A stretch of DNA of 64,000 bases from Leishmania mexicana MHOM/GT/2001/U1103 (taxonomy: Eukaryota; Euglenozoa; Kinetoplastea; Trypanosomatida; Trypanosomatidae): NCBI RefSeq assembly GCF_000234665.1, contig NC_018320.1:624985-688984 (forward strand), given 5' to 3'. The position numbers and the translations under genes are program-made. Below the pieces are notes generated by a model that was not told the DNA's origin, ran no database searches, and saw only the letters and a list, made by a program, of their open reading frames with translations. This document shows positions 18,737 to 29,768 of the stretch, piece after piece (position 1 is the stretch's first letter; each line of letters starts with the position of its first letter).

Positions 18737-21700
18737 ATGACAGACGGCGGCGTTTGTGAGACGGCGCGAGTGACGGTCTCAGTGCGCGTGCGACCGAAGC
18801 TTGCACATCCACTGACCCCCCTCCAGCAGAGTGAGCGCTACGAGCAGGTCGTTTGCATTCCCTCCTCTGACAAGTCGCTGCGACTCGCCGACTGTCGTGC
18901 GACGAAAGGCACTCGCAGCCTCCACTTCGCCTACGACCACGTATTTGACATGGACGCGACGCAGGAGGATGTGTACGAGGCAGCCGTGCTCGACTGCGTG
19001 GACAGTGTGCTGGCTGGCACGAACGCTTCCATTCTCACCTACGGGCAGACCGGCAGCGGAAAGACCTTCACGGTGCTGGGAAAGACGGCCGTTGTCCACA
19101 ACAGTGGAAAGGGTGTACATGCCGTTGGCGCCGACACGGGCTTGCTCTTACGCTCCATTCAGGACATGTTGATCTTCGCTGAGCGCATGCGCGCCAAGTG
19201 TGAGCGCCACGTTGCGCTCGGCATGACCGCCATTGAAATCTACATGGACGAGATCCGTGACTTGTTGCGCGAGGGAGTGGGTGGCCGGCCGCTGCAGCCC
19301 ATCATGACGCGTGACGTCCTGCATCTGCCGCACCTCACGCATGTGCCGCTGCGCACGCTACAGGACGCGTTCCACGTGTACGAAAGCGCAGCGGTGCGCC
19401 GGGTGCAGAGGGCGACATCTGCGAACGACACCTCTTCTCGCTCGCACGCTTTCTTCACGATCGAGGTGTTTCAGACCCCCATTACGCCCGCACACTCATC
19501 TCCGCCCACCCTGGCGGAGTGCTGCGCGCTGCGGGAGGCACAATGTGCCGCGTCGATAGCAGCGGAGCGTAAGCAGAAAGGGCCTCAACTACTGCGCAGT
19601 GAGTGCTTTGAGGGTGCCGCGAACGCGCTGCTTGGCACACGCTCCGCACCTGTCATGTACAGCACACTGACGGTGGCGGACCTTGCAGGCAGTGAGAAGG
19701 CGAAGCACGCGGAGGTGCGCGGAACCGGCTTTAACGAACTGCGACACATCAACGCTTCCCTCACCGCACTCGGCAACGTTGTTCATCACCTCTACCACGG
19801 TACGCCACACATTCCATACCGTGACAGCAAGCTCACGATGATGCTGCGCGATACGTTTGCGGCTCCCCGTGCGCAGGTGGCACTCTTCGTGAATGTGAGC
19901 CCGACAGCTGTGACGTGTGAGGAGACGCTCTCGTCGCTCTACTTTGCCGACAAGATCAAGAGTATGAGGGTGCCTGAACCCGGCGCCAAGTCGCCACAGC
20001 ATGCCGCACTCCAGTCAGCGTATTTGGAGTCCATTCACATCCACGACGCTCTCCTCGCTGATGCACACATCTTTCAGGTTCAACAAGAGCACGCGACGGG
20101 GCTTCTGCAGCTCGCGGCGGCGTTGACGCCGCGACACCCTCTGTTCCAGTTACCTTTTCACACGCCACTGGCCAACGGCACCGACAAGACAACCGGTATG
20201 CAGGTTTTGTGCACGCGCCTAAGGGAACGGCTGGCGCATGAAGAGAGCCCCGAGGCTCGCGTACGTAACTTCCTCGAGACGCGACGGAGGGAGCTCTTGA
20301 GGGACATGCTGAGGCAGTATGGTCAACGTCGCGCTGAGGTGCAAGCTCAAATCGCCACCGTTGATGAGGCAGGGGTCGATCTACGCGCCGAACTCTCTCG
20401 TGATGAGTCTGCCATCCGCCAGCTTCTCAGGAAGGCGGAGGAGGCTACGGCGGCTATCATGGCAACACGGCAGGAGTTGACGAAGGTCAAAAATACGCGA
20501 TTAGGGGAGCTGCAGCGCTTGCGCGACTTCGAGGCGGCGGCGAACGAGGGTGACGGGGGCGCCGTAGACGCGCACGTAGCCGATGCCAACAATGAGGCGA
20601 GTCTGGCTGCCTTTGAGCAAGAGAGGGCCACATACGAGAAGGCGCTGGAACTGGCGCAGCTTCGTCTCACGCTCGTGGGACTCATGGCTCCTGAATCTAC
20701 TCCTTCACCATCTGCGCACGCAGACGGTGAGCCGGCTGCTGGTCATTGTCGAGGGAGCACCACCTCACGCAGTTGCAGAGACGCCGCATCCACCACGGCG
20801 TCTTCCACCCCTTCCAAGCCTACTTCTATTGAGGAGTGGCTGCGAGGCGCTGTACTGGCGATGACAGGCAACGCTGTTGTGCAGTCTTCAAGGAAGCACC
20901 CGAGGCAGCAGCAGCAGCAGGAGAGGCTCCAGCCGATTTCTCTACCGCAGCCGTTCCGCATCTTCAACTTCACCAATTCCAGTGGAGATCCACAGCCCCT
21001 TCCCAAGTACTGGAGCGTGTGTCACAGGTGGGAGGAGACGGGGAGGGTGGGAGCGGACACCAACGCCCGCGCTGTTGCCCCCGATGCGACTGGGAAGGGC
21101 ACCAGCAGCATGACCCGCCACCTCTCCTCTTTCGACGACCCTGCGCTTCTGACACGGGTGACCGCTTACATGGACATGGGCGCCTCTCTCACGAAGCTCG
21201 ACCGCTATGGCCGCCCACACACGCGATGGTTTTACCTCTCACAGAAAGCCAACCGTCTGCGGCTGTGCTGGGACGAGTCGCATCGTGGGCCGGGGCTAAC
21301 AGGCGGCGGTCGTGTGTACTTGGATTCCGTGGTGAAGATTACGCTGGGTCGCTCCTCACCTGCCTTTCTTAAGTACGCCACCCACGAGCGCAAGAGCGAA
21401 GTTGGCGACTTCTGTACTTCCTTCACTCTCACCTGCCACAGCCACGCACGTAGACAGCAGTTGAAGTTTGTGGATGTCATGTGCCGTGATCGGGCAGAGG
21501 TGGAGACGTGGGTTGTTGGTCTCACTCAATTGGCCGGCGTCTTCCCGTGCTTCGACGGCGCGCGCCAGCCCATAGGGGTGGAGTATGGAGACGAGGAAGA
21601 GGCAGCGGTCACGGGAAGCGACGCCGCCGCCAACGCCGATGCCGCGGCAGCAAAAGAGGCACAGAGGGAGCTCTCTGACGTCGAGACGGTGCTGTGCCGT

Positions 21701-21934
21701 AGCTGGCACATTCCTGCTCAGACGATGCTGCACACTCGGCGAGAGATCGAGACACGTCGACAGCGGCACCAGTCTGGCCGGCTGCGCCTGAGCCCTGGTG
21801 AGCTGCGCGGCCGGACGGGACTCGACATCTTCAGAGCCAGTGCGTTGTGGCTGCACTTCAACCGGGAAGGCAGCGTGGTAAATCCGTTCAAGGAGCTGCA
21901 CTGCTACGTATCTGATCGCGTCACATCGTGGTAG
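18737..21934 (+). CDS. Kinesin with C-terminal PH-like domain
   Basis: Microtubule motor, 1065 residues. The N-terminal motor domain (about residues 8-415) has the P-loop GQTGSGKT (103-110), switch I NDTSSRSH, switch II DLAGSE (315-320), and the conserved INASLTALGNV and HIPYRDSKLTMMLRD segments. Between switch I and switch II lies a family-atypical insertion of about 50-60 residues (from TPITPAHSS to GTRSAP). A coiled coil follows at about 500-640, then a Ser/Thr/Gln-rich linker. Residues about 805-935 look like a PH domain of the type seen in plant PRAF/PLC-like proteins (GASLTKLDRYGRPHTRWFYL ... WVVGLTQLAG). That domain could bring the motor to a membrane or lipid. An N-terminal motor suggests plus-end movement. 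The subfamily is not clear to me. Confidence 0.93.
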   Translation: MTDGGVCETARVTVSVRVRPKLAHPLTPLQQSERYEQVVCIPSSDKSLRLADCRATKGTRSLHFAYDHVFDMDATQEDVYEAAVLDCVDSVLAGTNASILTYGQTGSGKTFTVLGKTAVVHNSGKGVHAVGADTGLLLRSIQDMLIFAERMRAKCERHVALGMTAIEIYMDEIRDLLREGVGGRPLQPIMTRDVLHLPHLTHVPLRTLQDAFHVYESAAVRRVQRATSANDTSSRSHAFFTIEVFQTPITPAHSSPPTLAECCALREAQCAASIAAERKQKGPQLLRSECFEGAANALLGTRSAPVMYSTLTVADLAGSEKAKHAEVRGTGFNELRHINASLTALGNVVHHLYHGTPHIPYRDSKLTMMLRDTFAAPRAQVALFVNVSPTAVTCEETLSSLYFADKIKSMRVPEPGAKSPQHAALQSAYLESIHIHDALLADAHIFQVQQEHATGLLQLAAALTPRHPLFQLPFHTPLANGTDKTTGMQVLCTRLRERLAHEESPEARVRNFLETRRRELLRDMLRQYGQRRAEVQAQIATVDEAGVDLRAELSRDESAIRQLLRKAEEATAAIMATRQELTKVKNTRLGELQRLRDFEAAANEGDGGAVDAHVADANNEASLAAFEQERATYEKALELAQLRLTLVGLMAPESTPSPSAHADGEPAAGHCRGSTTSRSCRDAASTTASSTPSKPTSIEEWLRGAVLAMTGNAVVQSSRKHPRQQQQQERLQPISLPQPFRIFNFTNSSGDPQPLPKYWSVCHRWEETGRVGADTNARAVAPDATGKGTSSMTRHLSSFDDPALLTRVTAYMDMGASLTKLDRYGRPHTRWFYLSQKANRLRLCWDESHRGPGLTGGGRVYLDSVVKITLGRSSPAFLKYATHERKSEVGDFCTSFTLTCHSHARRQQLKFVDVMCRDRAEVETWVVGLTQLAGVFPCFDGARQPIGVEYGDEEEAAVTGSDAAANADAAAAKEAQRELSDVETVLCRSWHIPAQTMLHTRREIETRRQRHQSGRLRLSPGELRGRTGLDIFRASALWLHFNREGSVVNPFKELHCYVSDRVTSW

Positions 21935-23892
21935 CCGGCTTCTGGATCTCTTCCTCGAGCGATGCCCCTCCGCATTGCCTGACAGCTGTCGGCGCCGCCT
22001 GAGAAAGTTCTGTGCGTGCACTACGTCGGCAGTTGGGGAGTGAGGATGGGACGGGGGGCGGCATCCATGTTGTCCTTCTCAGCCCGCTGTTGGCATCTCA
22101 GAGCGAAACCTCTGCTTGTATCTCAGCAAGCCTCCCTTTCACCCCACTTATCACCTTCCCGCTTAGATGGCAACGGACAGCGGCGGAGGGGGGGGGAGTT
22201 GGCGGTGGAGGAGCTTTGTGTGTACCGTGGTGGGGCGCGATGGCCACGTGTGCGTATACATACACGTGCCTCCCTGTGCGCGTGCCGCTTTCATTTCTCT
22301 TTCCCTTTTCCTCTCACCTTTGCTAGATGCATAGAAGCTTCCGCTTGGCATCACGGTGGTGCCGCCTCGTTGGTGTGTGCCCCGTTTATCACGTCCCCTT
22401 AGAGGCTGTTGCGGCACATCCACAGCCCACCGACACTGCTTCGTGTATATGTGTGCTGTGCATAGAGTAGAGTGAGCTCTCCTGGCTGATGGAAGTGCTC
22501 CGCGCCTTGATGCACGCCTCGGAGAGTGCGCGCGTAGGTGTGCGTATCGATGAGCCTGTTGGTTGCTTCGCCTTTTTTTCTGTGTGCTGCCACGGAGGAA
22601 GGGGGGAGGGGGTTTCTCTGTCGTGCACGGTACGCGCAACCGCACGCCGCTGTCTCGCAGTGGTCCTCTTCTGCTCTTCTGCGTTGGACTCGTTTATGCG
22701 CCGCAGGTGTGCAGCCACGCTGCAGGGGACCGAGGGCAGCGCCATCGACACAGGAAACCCCCGAAACCAGAACCGCAAGTGTAGTGGCGATGGCGGTGAA
22801 GATAAGACGAAGGCTTTTCGTTGTGACGGTGTTTGCTGTGTATTCTTTTCCACCCCAGCAGCTGAAACTGTCTGTCACCCCTCTCCGCTTCCCCGTTTTC
22901 TCTTCTGCGCTCGATCCGCAATGCTGAGGCTGCTGCGCAGAACAGTAGCAGCGATGCTGCTCTCACTTCCCGCGACGAGCACACACACGCGTTCATGGAC
23001 TCTTGTTGCAGAGGGTCTGTCTTTACCGTCTCACTATCCTTATCTTGTTGTTTTTTCATTGTGTAGACGTTGGCGTTGAGGTCGCTTCTCACCTGTGGGT
23101 CTCCCTTCATGTGTGCTGTGTTTCAGGGGAGGGGAGAGGCGCCTCCGTCCTTCTCCACCCCCTCACACGCTCTTGTACTTTCACGGGGCCAAGCGCCGCG
23201 TTCGACATGAGGGCGCCGCACCTTTTCTGCCCTTGCGTTTTCTCTCTCGCACTGTCATTCCACCACTTAATGGCAAGAGAGGCACAAAGGGCAATCTTGG
23301 AAAGGCGAATGCGCGTGCTCAGGCCCTTCCGCGCTTGCGAGCTCAACGACACAGGATTGGCACCTTCTCATTCTTTTGTGAGGTATCGACTCTGCCGCTG
23401 CCGCACCTCAACAACCCCCACAGTCTCCTTTGGAACTGACCCGGCTCTCCTTGCTTGAATCGGAAGTAAGGTCGAGGGTGGTGCCGGGGCCACTGACTCC
23501 CCTCCCCCTCCCCTTCCTACGTTTCACAGCAGAACGCCTTTGCTCGCTAGAGCCCTTTTCTTTCAACTCGACTCGCAACGCACGTCCGCCCTTCTCCTCT
23601 TCACTTCTCTTTTGTGCTGCACGTATGCGCGGCTGTGCCGACCGCCAAGTGTTCACGCGCCGCAGGAGGCCACGCACAGGGCCGCACCGCGCATTGACAA
23701 TAAACTCATTTGCGTGTGCGCGTCCCTGCGTGCACACCGAGGGTGAGTGCAGAACCCTATCGACCTGCCCTTTTCTCCCCTGGCGCACCTGCAGCGGTGC
23801 ATGAAACAAGACGAGCACAAGACACCACACACCGCTGCAACCGCCCATCCACCACATACACACACACATACGCTTTTCTCTTTCAATATATC
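21935..23892 (+). other. Intergenic region, 2.0 kb
   Basis: No gene supported. Pyrimidine-rich tracts lie at about 22264-22320, 23030-23060 and 23495-23525, and a short (CA)n run at about 23860-23876 sits just before the U1-70K start. ORFs in the region overlap in all frames and look like noise. Confidence 0.55.
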
Positions 23893-24741
23893 ATGGAGTG
23901 CGATGAAGAGGAGTCGCGACTGCAGCACAAAAGGGTGGCGGCGCATCAGCGGCAGGAGACGCATGCCGCGTGGAAGCGCACCTTCTTCCAGACGAGGCCG
24001 CCACCGCCTTCGATTGGTCGACTGCACCGACGCCAGCAGGGAGTCACCAAAGGCCACTCGTGCCACAATGCCTTCAATACCGCACTAGCGCTGGCGAAAC
24101 AGGAGGGCGAAGACGAGTCCACTCGTGATTCCAACGCGCGTGCCCCGCTGCCATCTTCGCCAACACTCACGACAAGTACGACAACGACTGCGGCTGGCAT
24201 GCTGTCGAAGCAGGAGGCGTGGGCGGCCCAGCTGCAGGGCGAGAATGAACGGCGCAACCCTTTCACCGACCTCAACGTCCGCTCAGACCCCCTGCGCACT
24301 GTCGTCATGGCCAACCTGCATCCCGAGACGGTCGAGGAGGACTTGCGTCACTTTGCCGATCAGTTCGGCCGTGTGCGGAGCGTGCGCATTGTGCGCCACC
24401 ACAAGACCGGCAAAAGTTGCCGTTACGCCTTTGTGGAGTTCAACCTCGTCGGGGAGGCCCGCAAAGCCGTCCAGTTTCACCGCAAGAAGCGACTGAAGGG
24501 TTACTCGATCATCATCGACAGGGAGAAGGGCCGCACTGAGCCGGGCTTTCTGCCGAAGCGACTCTTGGCGGCCTCATCCTTTTGGACGCCCCCTGCGAAT
24601 GGTGCGCGCTCTGCGACCTCAACCGAGAGAGAAGAGGCGAAACATGTGGATTCTGCGGCGCTGGGCACCGCGGGCGTCAAGGTGGCGCCGTCGATGCCAG
24701 AGAATGATGACGACTTCCTCAACGCCATTTTGAACAGCTGA
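23893..24741 (+). CDS. U1 small nuclear ribonucleoprotein 70 kDa (U1-70K)
   Basis: Core protein of the U1 snRNP, which binds loop I of U1 snRNA in the nucleus. In trypanosomatids it serves the few cis-spliced introns. The RRM lies at about residues 133-215: DPLRTVVMANLHPETVEEDL (RNP2 region), CRYAFVEF (RNP1), then the U1-70K-specific tail IIIDREKGRTEPGFLPKRL, which matches the family's VDVERGRT-x-GW-x-PRRLGG pattern. The N-terminus has the expected basic, HxAWKRTFFQTRPPPP-like segment. It lacks the long Arg/Ser and Arg/Glu/Asp tails of animal U1-70K, as is normal for trypanosomatids. The frame is open upstream to 23710 without ATG; ATG 23893 gives 282 residues. Confidence 0.88.
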   Translation: MECDEEESRLQHKRVAAHQRQETHAAWKRTFFQTRPPPPSIGRLHRRQQGVTKGHSCHNAFNTALALAKQEGEDESTRDSNARAPLPSSPTLTTSTTTTAAGMLSKQEAWAAQLQGENERRNPFTDLNVRSDPLRTVVMANLHPETVEEDLRHFADQFGRVRSVRIVRHHKTGKSCRYAFVEFNLVGEARKAVQFHRKKRLKGYSIIIDREKGRTEPGFLPKRLLAASSFWTPPANGARSATSTEREEAKHVDSAALGTAGVKVAPSMPENDDDFLNAILNS

Positions 24742-25830
24742 GCAAGGCAGTCACACTTGCGGAGGCTTTGGAGAGGTGGGAAACAAGCACGCAGCCCCGC
24801 ATACGAGTGTATGTGTGTGGGGGGGGTGTTTCATGGGTCCCTTTACGCCACTCGTCGAACTGTGTCTTGACGTGGTTGTTTTTGTGTTCGCGGGTTTTCT
24901 ATTTCCATTTGTTCCCCATCTAAGCACACCAAACCTTGTAAAGCTGAGAAGGAACGCCACTCTTCGAGCCACCCAAGGCTTCCCACTTTCATGGAGGCTA
25001 CCGCACGTGTGGCTACACAGCATCTGGCAGGGGCCTCGAGGGAGGGAGAGTGTTGACACGGCGTCTGTAAGCGCGCTTTCCGAAGGTGTGGTGTGGCTGT
25101 ATCTCTCGTATGGTAGCCGCTTTTCTTCCTCCTGCTTGTCGCCGTGCATCTGTGCTCGTGCCTGTGAGGGCGGGGGGAGGGGAGGGGGGTACTGTCGCCG
25201 TCTGATCCTCCTCTCTTGTACCGCTGTTCATGGGGAAGTCTTTACCCTGCTCAAGCCAGCGATTATTCGAGTAAGGATCGCCCCACATGAGCGCACAGTG
25301 ACCTACGCGGCCCACTCTCGCATGCACACGCGCGCCCCCTTAACTTTCCTCCTTCACCTTTGCCATTCGCCACCTCTCTCTCTATCTCCCGCGTTGCGCG
25401 CATGTGCGTTCTCTTTGATGTTGCCGCCGCTTTGGATGCGTCCTTGATTGTCTTGGTGATTGGTCCTGCTCATGCTCTCCACCCCTCTTTCACTCCCGTG
25501 ACACAGCTACACGTCTCTACCGCTGAGATACGCTAGGACTATCCGCCTTCTTGACCGAGCAACTCACATCCCGACTCGCTCGCCACGCTCTCCCCTCCCC
25601 TTCCCCCTCCCCTTCCCTTCCCCACCGGCACACTCACCCACGCGTGTGTGCACAACACTCCTCGACCGTGGACGCACACGAAGTATTTGCACTGCCTCTT
25701 TTCTCACGCATCGCCCCTGCCACCACCACCACGAACGCTTGAGCACCACCGTCGAGGTTCTCACCATCTGCACCCGAGCACCACGCCGGATCTCCCGTTC
25801 CTCTCCAGACCCACGCATGCACGTACGGCC
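24742..25830 (+). other. Intergenic region, 1.1 kb
   Basis: No gene seen. Strong pyrimidine tracts at about 25354-25392 and 25588-25622 (nearly pure C/T) are the probable splice signals for the eIF4G-like gene. Confidence 0.55.
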
Positions 25831-27738
25831 ATGCAGTTTACCGTTGAGCAGATTCGCAGTGTGCGAAACAACTACCTTGAGCCACCGTACCCGGGCTTCT
25901 CTCTGGATGAAGTGATACGACGCCGTCGCTTGACGCAGACGAAGTTGGTGCGCGGTGAGAATGCCTGGGTTGCGAAGGGCACCGCTCAGACGACGGAGGA
26001 GTGGGTGCAGCGGCTGCTGCACGGCACACTGAACAAGTTGACAGAGGAGAACAAGGACATCATGATTGACAAGCTGCTCACCAAGGAGCTCTTTGCCACG
26101 GAGGATATTATGAACATGGTTGTCAACATCATCTTCAAGAAGGCGCTAGACGAGCCAGAGAACAGCAAGCTGTACGCCGGCGTGTGCCACAGCCTTGCCT
26201 TGTATGAAGCGAACGTTTTGCGCGATGGACACAAGGGCGAGCGACCCCAGTCGCAGCTGCGCGACGCCATCATCAGCACTGTGCAGCACGAGTTCCGAAC
26301 GCTCTCCAAGGAGCTGTCGAAGATGGAAGACAAGTCAGAGGAGGAGCTCGAGTACGAGCGCTCCAACGTGATGCGGCGCAAACGGTCGAACATGCGCTTT
26401 ATCGGTGAGCTGTACCTTTGCACGGCCCTGACGCACTCGACCATGTTCACCGTCATGGATCTGACGATGCGCTGCAGCGACAAGACGGGCTTTCCCAGCA
26501 GCGAGAACATCGAACTGCTCGCTGCACTCCTCGACACAATTGGCGATCGCCTAGATAAGAGCCACAAGAAGACGCTGGACCGCTATTTCACCTCCCTCGA
26601 GAACTTCAATAAGAAGTCCGACTGCCCGTACCCGCCGCGCATTCGCTTCAAGATTATGGACCTGCTGGACCTGCGCAAGCGCGGCTGGGGCTCGAAGCCG
26701 AAGCCTGTCAAGACCGCGCTGCCGCCAAGCCACAGCAAGGATAAAAAGTACGCCACTGCCCCGCCTCCGAAGAAAGGCGGCCGTGACCAGGGCAGCCCCG
26801 CCGCTGCCTCGAAGAGCTGGCGCGACGCCACCACGACGAAGACAGGTACTGCAGCATCACCGGCGCCTTCGGTTGATAAGGGGCTGAACGGGCGCGGCAC
26901 GTCGAGTGCCGCGCCGGCAGCCAAAACAGCAGCCTTGTCCTCCTCCGCGGCGGCCACGGCCGCTGCCACTGCACCTGTCGGTGCCTCGTTCCGTGACGAG
27001 GCGTCGCCGCAGGCGCCACTCGTGAAGTTCGAGCTGCGTGTGGCGTCGATGTTCCAGGAGTGGGTGGCGGACCGCACGAACGACGTCATCCTCCACTGGG
27101 TAGACCAGTTCAACACATGCGATCGCTTCTTTGAGTCGGAGAGCGAGCTTTGTGTGGTGGTGGCGCAGGAGGTGATCCACTCGGCTTGCACGACCACCCG
27201 CAAGGACGCCCAGCGCGAGGCTTTCAGCTTCCTCGTCGTCGGGCTGTACATGATCGACACGGAGGTGTTCGACGGCTTTGCCAGCGCTCTTGCCTCTGCC
27301 ATCGAGGACGGCCTTTTGGAAGATGTCCCAAAGTTTGGAGAGCGCTTCATGAGTATGCTGCGCCTCACCTCCACTGAGCAGGAGACGCGCGCCGATGTGT
27401 ACTTCGATGCGGCGAACGTGCTGCGACTGACATACAATCGGCTGGAGAGCCCCGACGACTCCGCCGTGGACACGCTGATGTCCTTCTGGGATCGCGTGCC
27501 GTTGCCGTCCACCGACGAGGAGAACATGATTCGCATGGACCTCGATGTTGTGTACAGCCTCTGCAACCCCGAGGGTGCGCAGGACGGGCTGGAGAAGCTG
27601 CTCAGTCGCATCATCCACTCGATGCTGCAGATGCAGCTGATGGACGAGGAGGTGCTGGACGAATTCCTCTGCCTGGATGTGGAGGGGGGGCTTTGTGCCA
27701 AGGTCATTGCCGACTACAAGGAGCGCTTCCCCAAGTAA
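25831..27738 (+). CDS. Translation initiation factor eIF4G-3 (LeishIF4G-3 type)
   Basis: Cap-complex scaffold that joins the cap-binding protein and the eIF4A helicase. 635 residues. A short N-terminal tail carries YPGFSLDE (Y20), a YxxxxL-phi eIF4E-binding motif; in Leishmania this site on IF4G-3 binds IF4E-4. Residues about 55-290 form the helical MIF4G domain (TEEWVQRLLHGTLNKLTEEN ... MRFIGELYLCTALTHSTMF). A Ser/Ala/Lys-rich linker (about 290-395) follows, then a second helical region (about 397-635) that may be MA3-like. The frame is open upstream to 25648 without ATG in good context; ATG 25831 (gccatgcag) fits the known short N-terminus. From memory the L. major gene of this type is on chromosome 16, which supports the chromosomal placement. 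Confidence 0.92.
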   Translation: MQFTVEQIRSVRNNYLEPPYPGFSLDEVIRRRRLTQTKLVRGENAWVAKGTAQTTEEWVQRLLHGTLNKLTEENKDIMIDKLLTKELFATEDIMNMVVNIIFKKALDEPENSKLYAGVCHSLALYEANVLRDGHKGERPQSQLRDAIISTVQHEFRTLSKELSKMEDKSEEELEYERSNVMRRKRSNMRFIGELYLCTALTHSTMFTVMDLTMRCSDKTGFPSSENIELLAALLDTIGDRLDKSHKKTLDRYFTSLENFNKKSDCPYPPRIRFKIMDLLDLRKRGWGSKPKPVKTALPPSHSKDKKYATAPPPKKGGRDQGSPAAASKSWRDATTTKTGTAASPAPSVDKGLNGRGTSSAAPAAKTAALSSSAAATAAATAPVGASFRDEASPQAPLVKFELRVASMFQEWVADRTNDVILHWVDQFNTCDRFFESESELCVVVAQEVIHSACTTTRKDAQREAFSFLVVGLYMIDTEVFDGFASALASAIEDGLLEDVPKFGERFMSMLRLTSTEQETRADVYFDAANVLRLTYNRLESPDDSAVDTLMSFWDRVPLPSTDEENMIRMDLDVVYSLCNPEGAQDGLEKLLSRIIHSMLQMQLMDEEVLDEFLCLDVEGGLCAKVIADYKERFPK

Positions 27739-29768
27739 CGCGGCTCTCGGCTTCCTGTCTCCGCAGCGCCTTCTGTGCTCATCATTACCGTGTGTGGGCA
27801 CAAGCTACCGGAAAGCAGTGGCGGAGAAGTGTGTGGCTGCATGTCTAACGGTTAAGGTGGATGAGGGATGACTGTCGTCGTGGCGTGAAGGGTCGCTTCT
27901 TTCGGCTTTTTCTCAGCACCCTCGAAGTGGGTGGCGCGGTCGACGGTGGCGGTGCGCTCACTCGAACGTGTGAGCGCACACACGCGCGTGTTCGTCGTTC
28001 TTTCGCTGTCTTTTTTTTTTGTCTGCGTTGCGTAATGGATTGCCTTAATCGAATAAACGGCGCCCCACACCTCCTCTTCCCCCTCTCCGCCTCACTTGCC
28101 GAGCACACCATCGAATGTCAGGAAGGCATCGAGAAAAGAGGTGAAGTGAACCACAGCGACGAGTGTACATGTATGAAGGTAGAGGATCGAAGGGGTGACG
28201 GAGCGTGTGATGCTCCCGCCGGTGGTGATTGGGCCTCTCAGGAGGCAAGCGCACCAAGATAGGGGGAGAGAGTGGAGGAGGATGGTGTGCTCACTTGAAG
28301 GGAAGACGCGGACTGGCATTTGCGTGCACAGACGTTCGTGTGCGCGTGACGCCGATGCTGCACGTAACTTTAGCACTGCTTGACGACCGCCCTCTTCCTC
28401 TTTCCCTGTCCCTTCGTCTCTTGCTCGTCTTCGCTGCGTAGTCTTCCTTGTTCGCGTGCGCAGCAGCGGCGCTCCCTCCCAATGCGAAGCACAAAATGCC
28501 GAGAAAGGCTGTGCTGAGCGAAGAAACGTGTTTGTGATAACAGAGGGCGTTAATGATCCTGAGCACATGGACCGTGTCTCAGTCTCTGTGTTGTGTTCTC
28601 CACGCCGCGTCTCTGTTGCCCTGTCTTGCACTCTGTGCCTGACATCCCTGCAGTCTCTCCTCTCACTGTGTTGCCGTAGTGATGAATGAGGCAGTAGATG
28701 AGGCGGCGGATGACCCGCATGATCGGGGTGGGGGGAGGAGGCACAGGGCTGGCGGGCCGCGAGTGGTGGTGGTGAGTGTGGGGGGTACTTCAAGTGTACG
28801 TTCGAGTGCGTATGCGTGTCACTATGTGCATCCTTGCGTGACCCTTCCTGGCCTCTTGCCATTCCGCCGCTCTTTGCGCCGCGACACGCCGGTGTGTGTG
28901 TGTGTGTGGAGGGGCAGGGCGGAGAGCGCAGCCCCTGAGCACTTGTTTGATTCGGTATGTTCCCTTTTTCCCGTATGATGCTGTGTTTGTGCATGCTGAG
29001 ACACCTCGGCGTGAAAGCCGTGTAGCCAGAGACAGAGCCACATGCGTGAAAGGCGCAGAGACAGGCGGGGCCAGTGACTGCATTCCTAAGGCTGACGTCT
29101 TCGGACACATCATGAGGTAGAGCGGCTCTCTCGACGCTTGAGACTACGCTCACTGCTCCTGTGTGGGTGCGTGCGGTTGTGCACGCCTCGTGGTTGCTTT
29201 TCTTCCATTCACGCATCGCCTATCACGGCGGCTGCACCCATCCCACTCGCGTTTCCTAGACCACACGGTCGCTCTCTCACTTCTGTACCTGGACTATCTC
29301 CTCCATACCCTTCCCCTGCACCCTTCACACTCCCACTGCGCATCTGCGCGCTGACATCAACATGAATGTTCTCGGTCGCCATCCTCCCTGCCTTTCGCCC
29401 ATGCCACACTCCCGCAGTTCTCTGTTCGTTTCCTTATCATACTGGGAAAGCTGCGCGTAATTTGTTGTGCTTTCGCTGCGGACTTCGCCTTCTGTGTTGC
29501 TCTGTGCCTTCTGTTTTCGCGTTCGTGTTTGCTGCTGCGTGCATCTTCAGGAGGCGTGTGGCTGACTTCACAGACGGTCTCCAGCTCCCATCCTCACGCA
29601 GTCCTTGCATCTTTCGCCTACTCTTCTCCGTCCGTGAAGGGCTTTCTTTCATCACCAAGAGGCCCCAACACAGGCTGTGTTTGCCAGCATCTCACAGCAT
29701 CCACCACCTCTGCTGCTGGCGCCTGCCTCCTGGCTCTTCGATTTCTCTTCTCCCCTATCGTCTTGGCG
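27739..29768 (+). other. Intergenic region, 2.0 kb
   Basis: No gene supported. Contains a T-run near 28010-28020, C/T-rich tracts at about 28378-28435 and 29257-29340, and a (GT)n run near 28892-28908. Further pyrimidine-rich sequence runs up to the prohibitin start. Confidence 0.55.

Noticed and set aside
18247..18759. 170-residue + frame ORF before the kinesin
   Set aside because: Low-complexity Ser/Pro/His-rich translation of a pyrimidine-rich spacer, overlapping the kinesin start in another frame.
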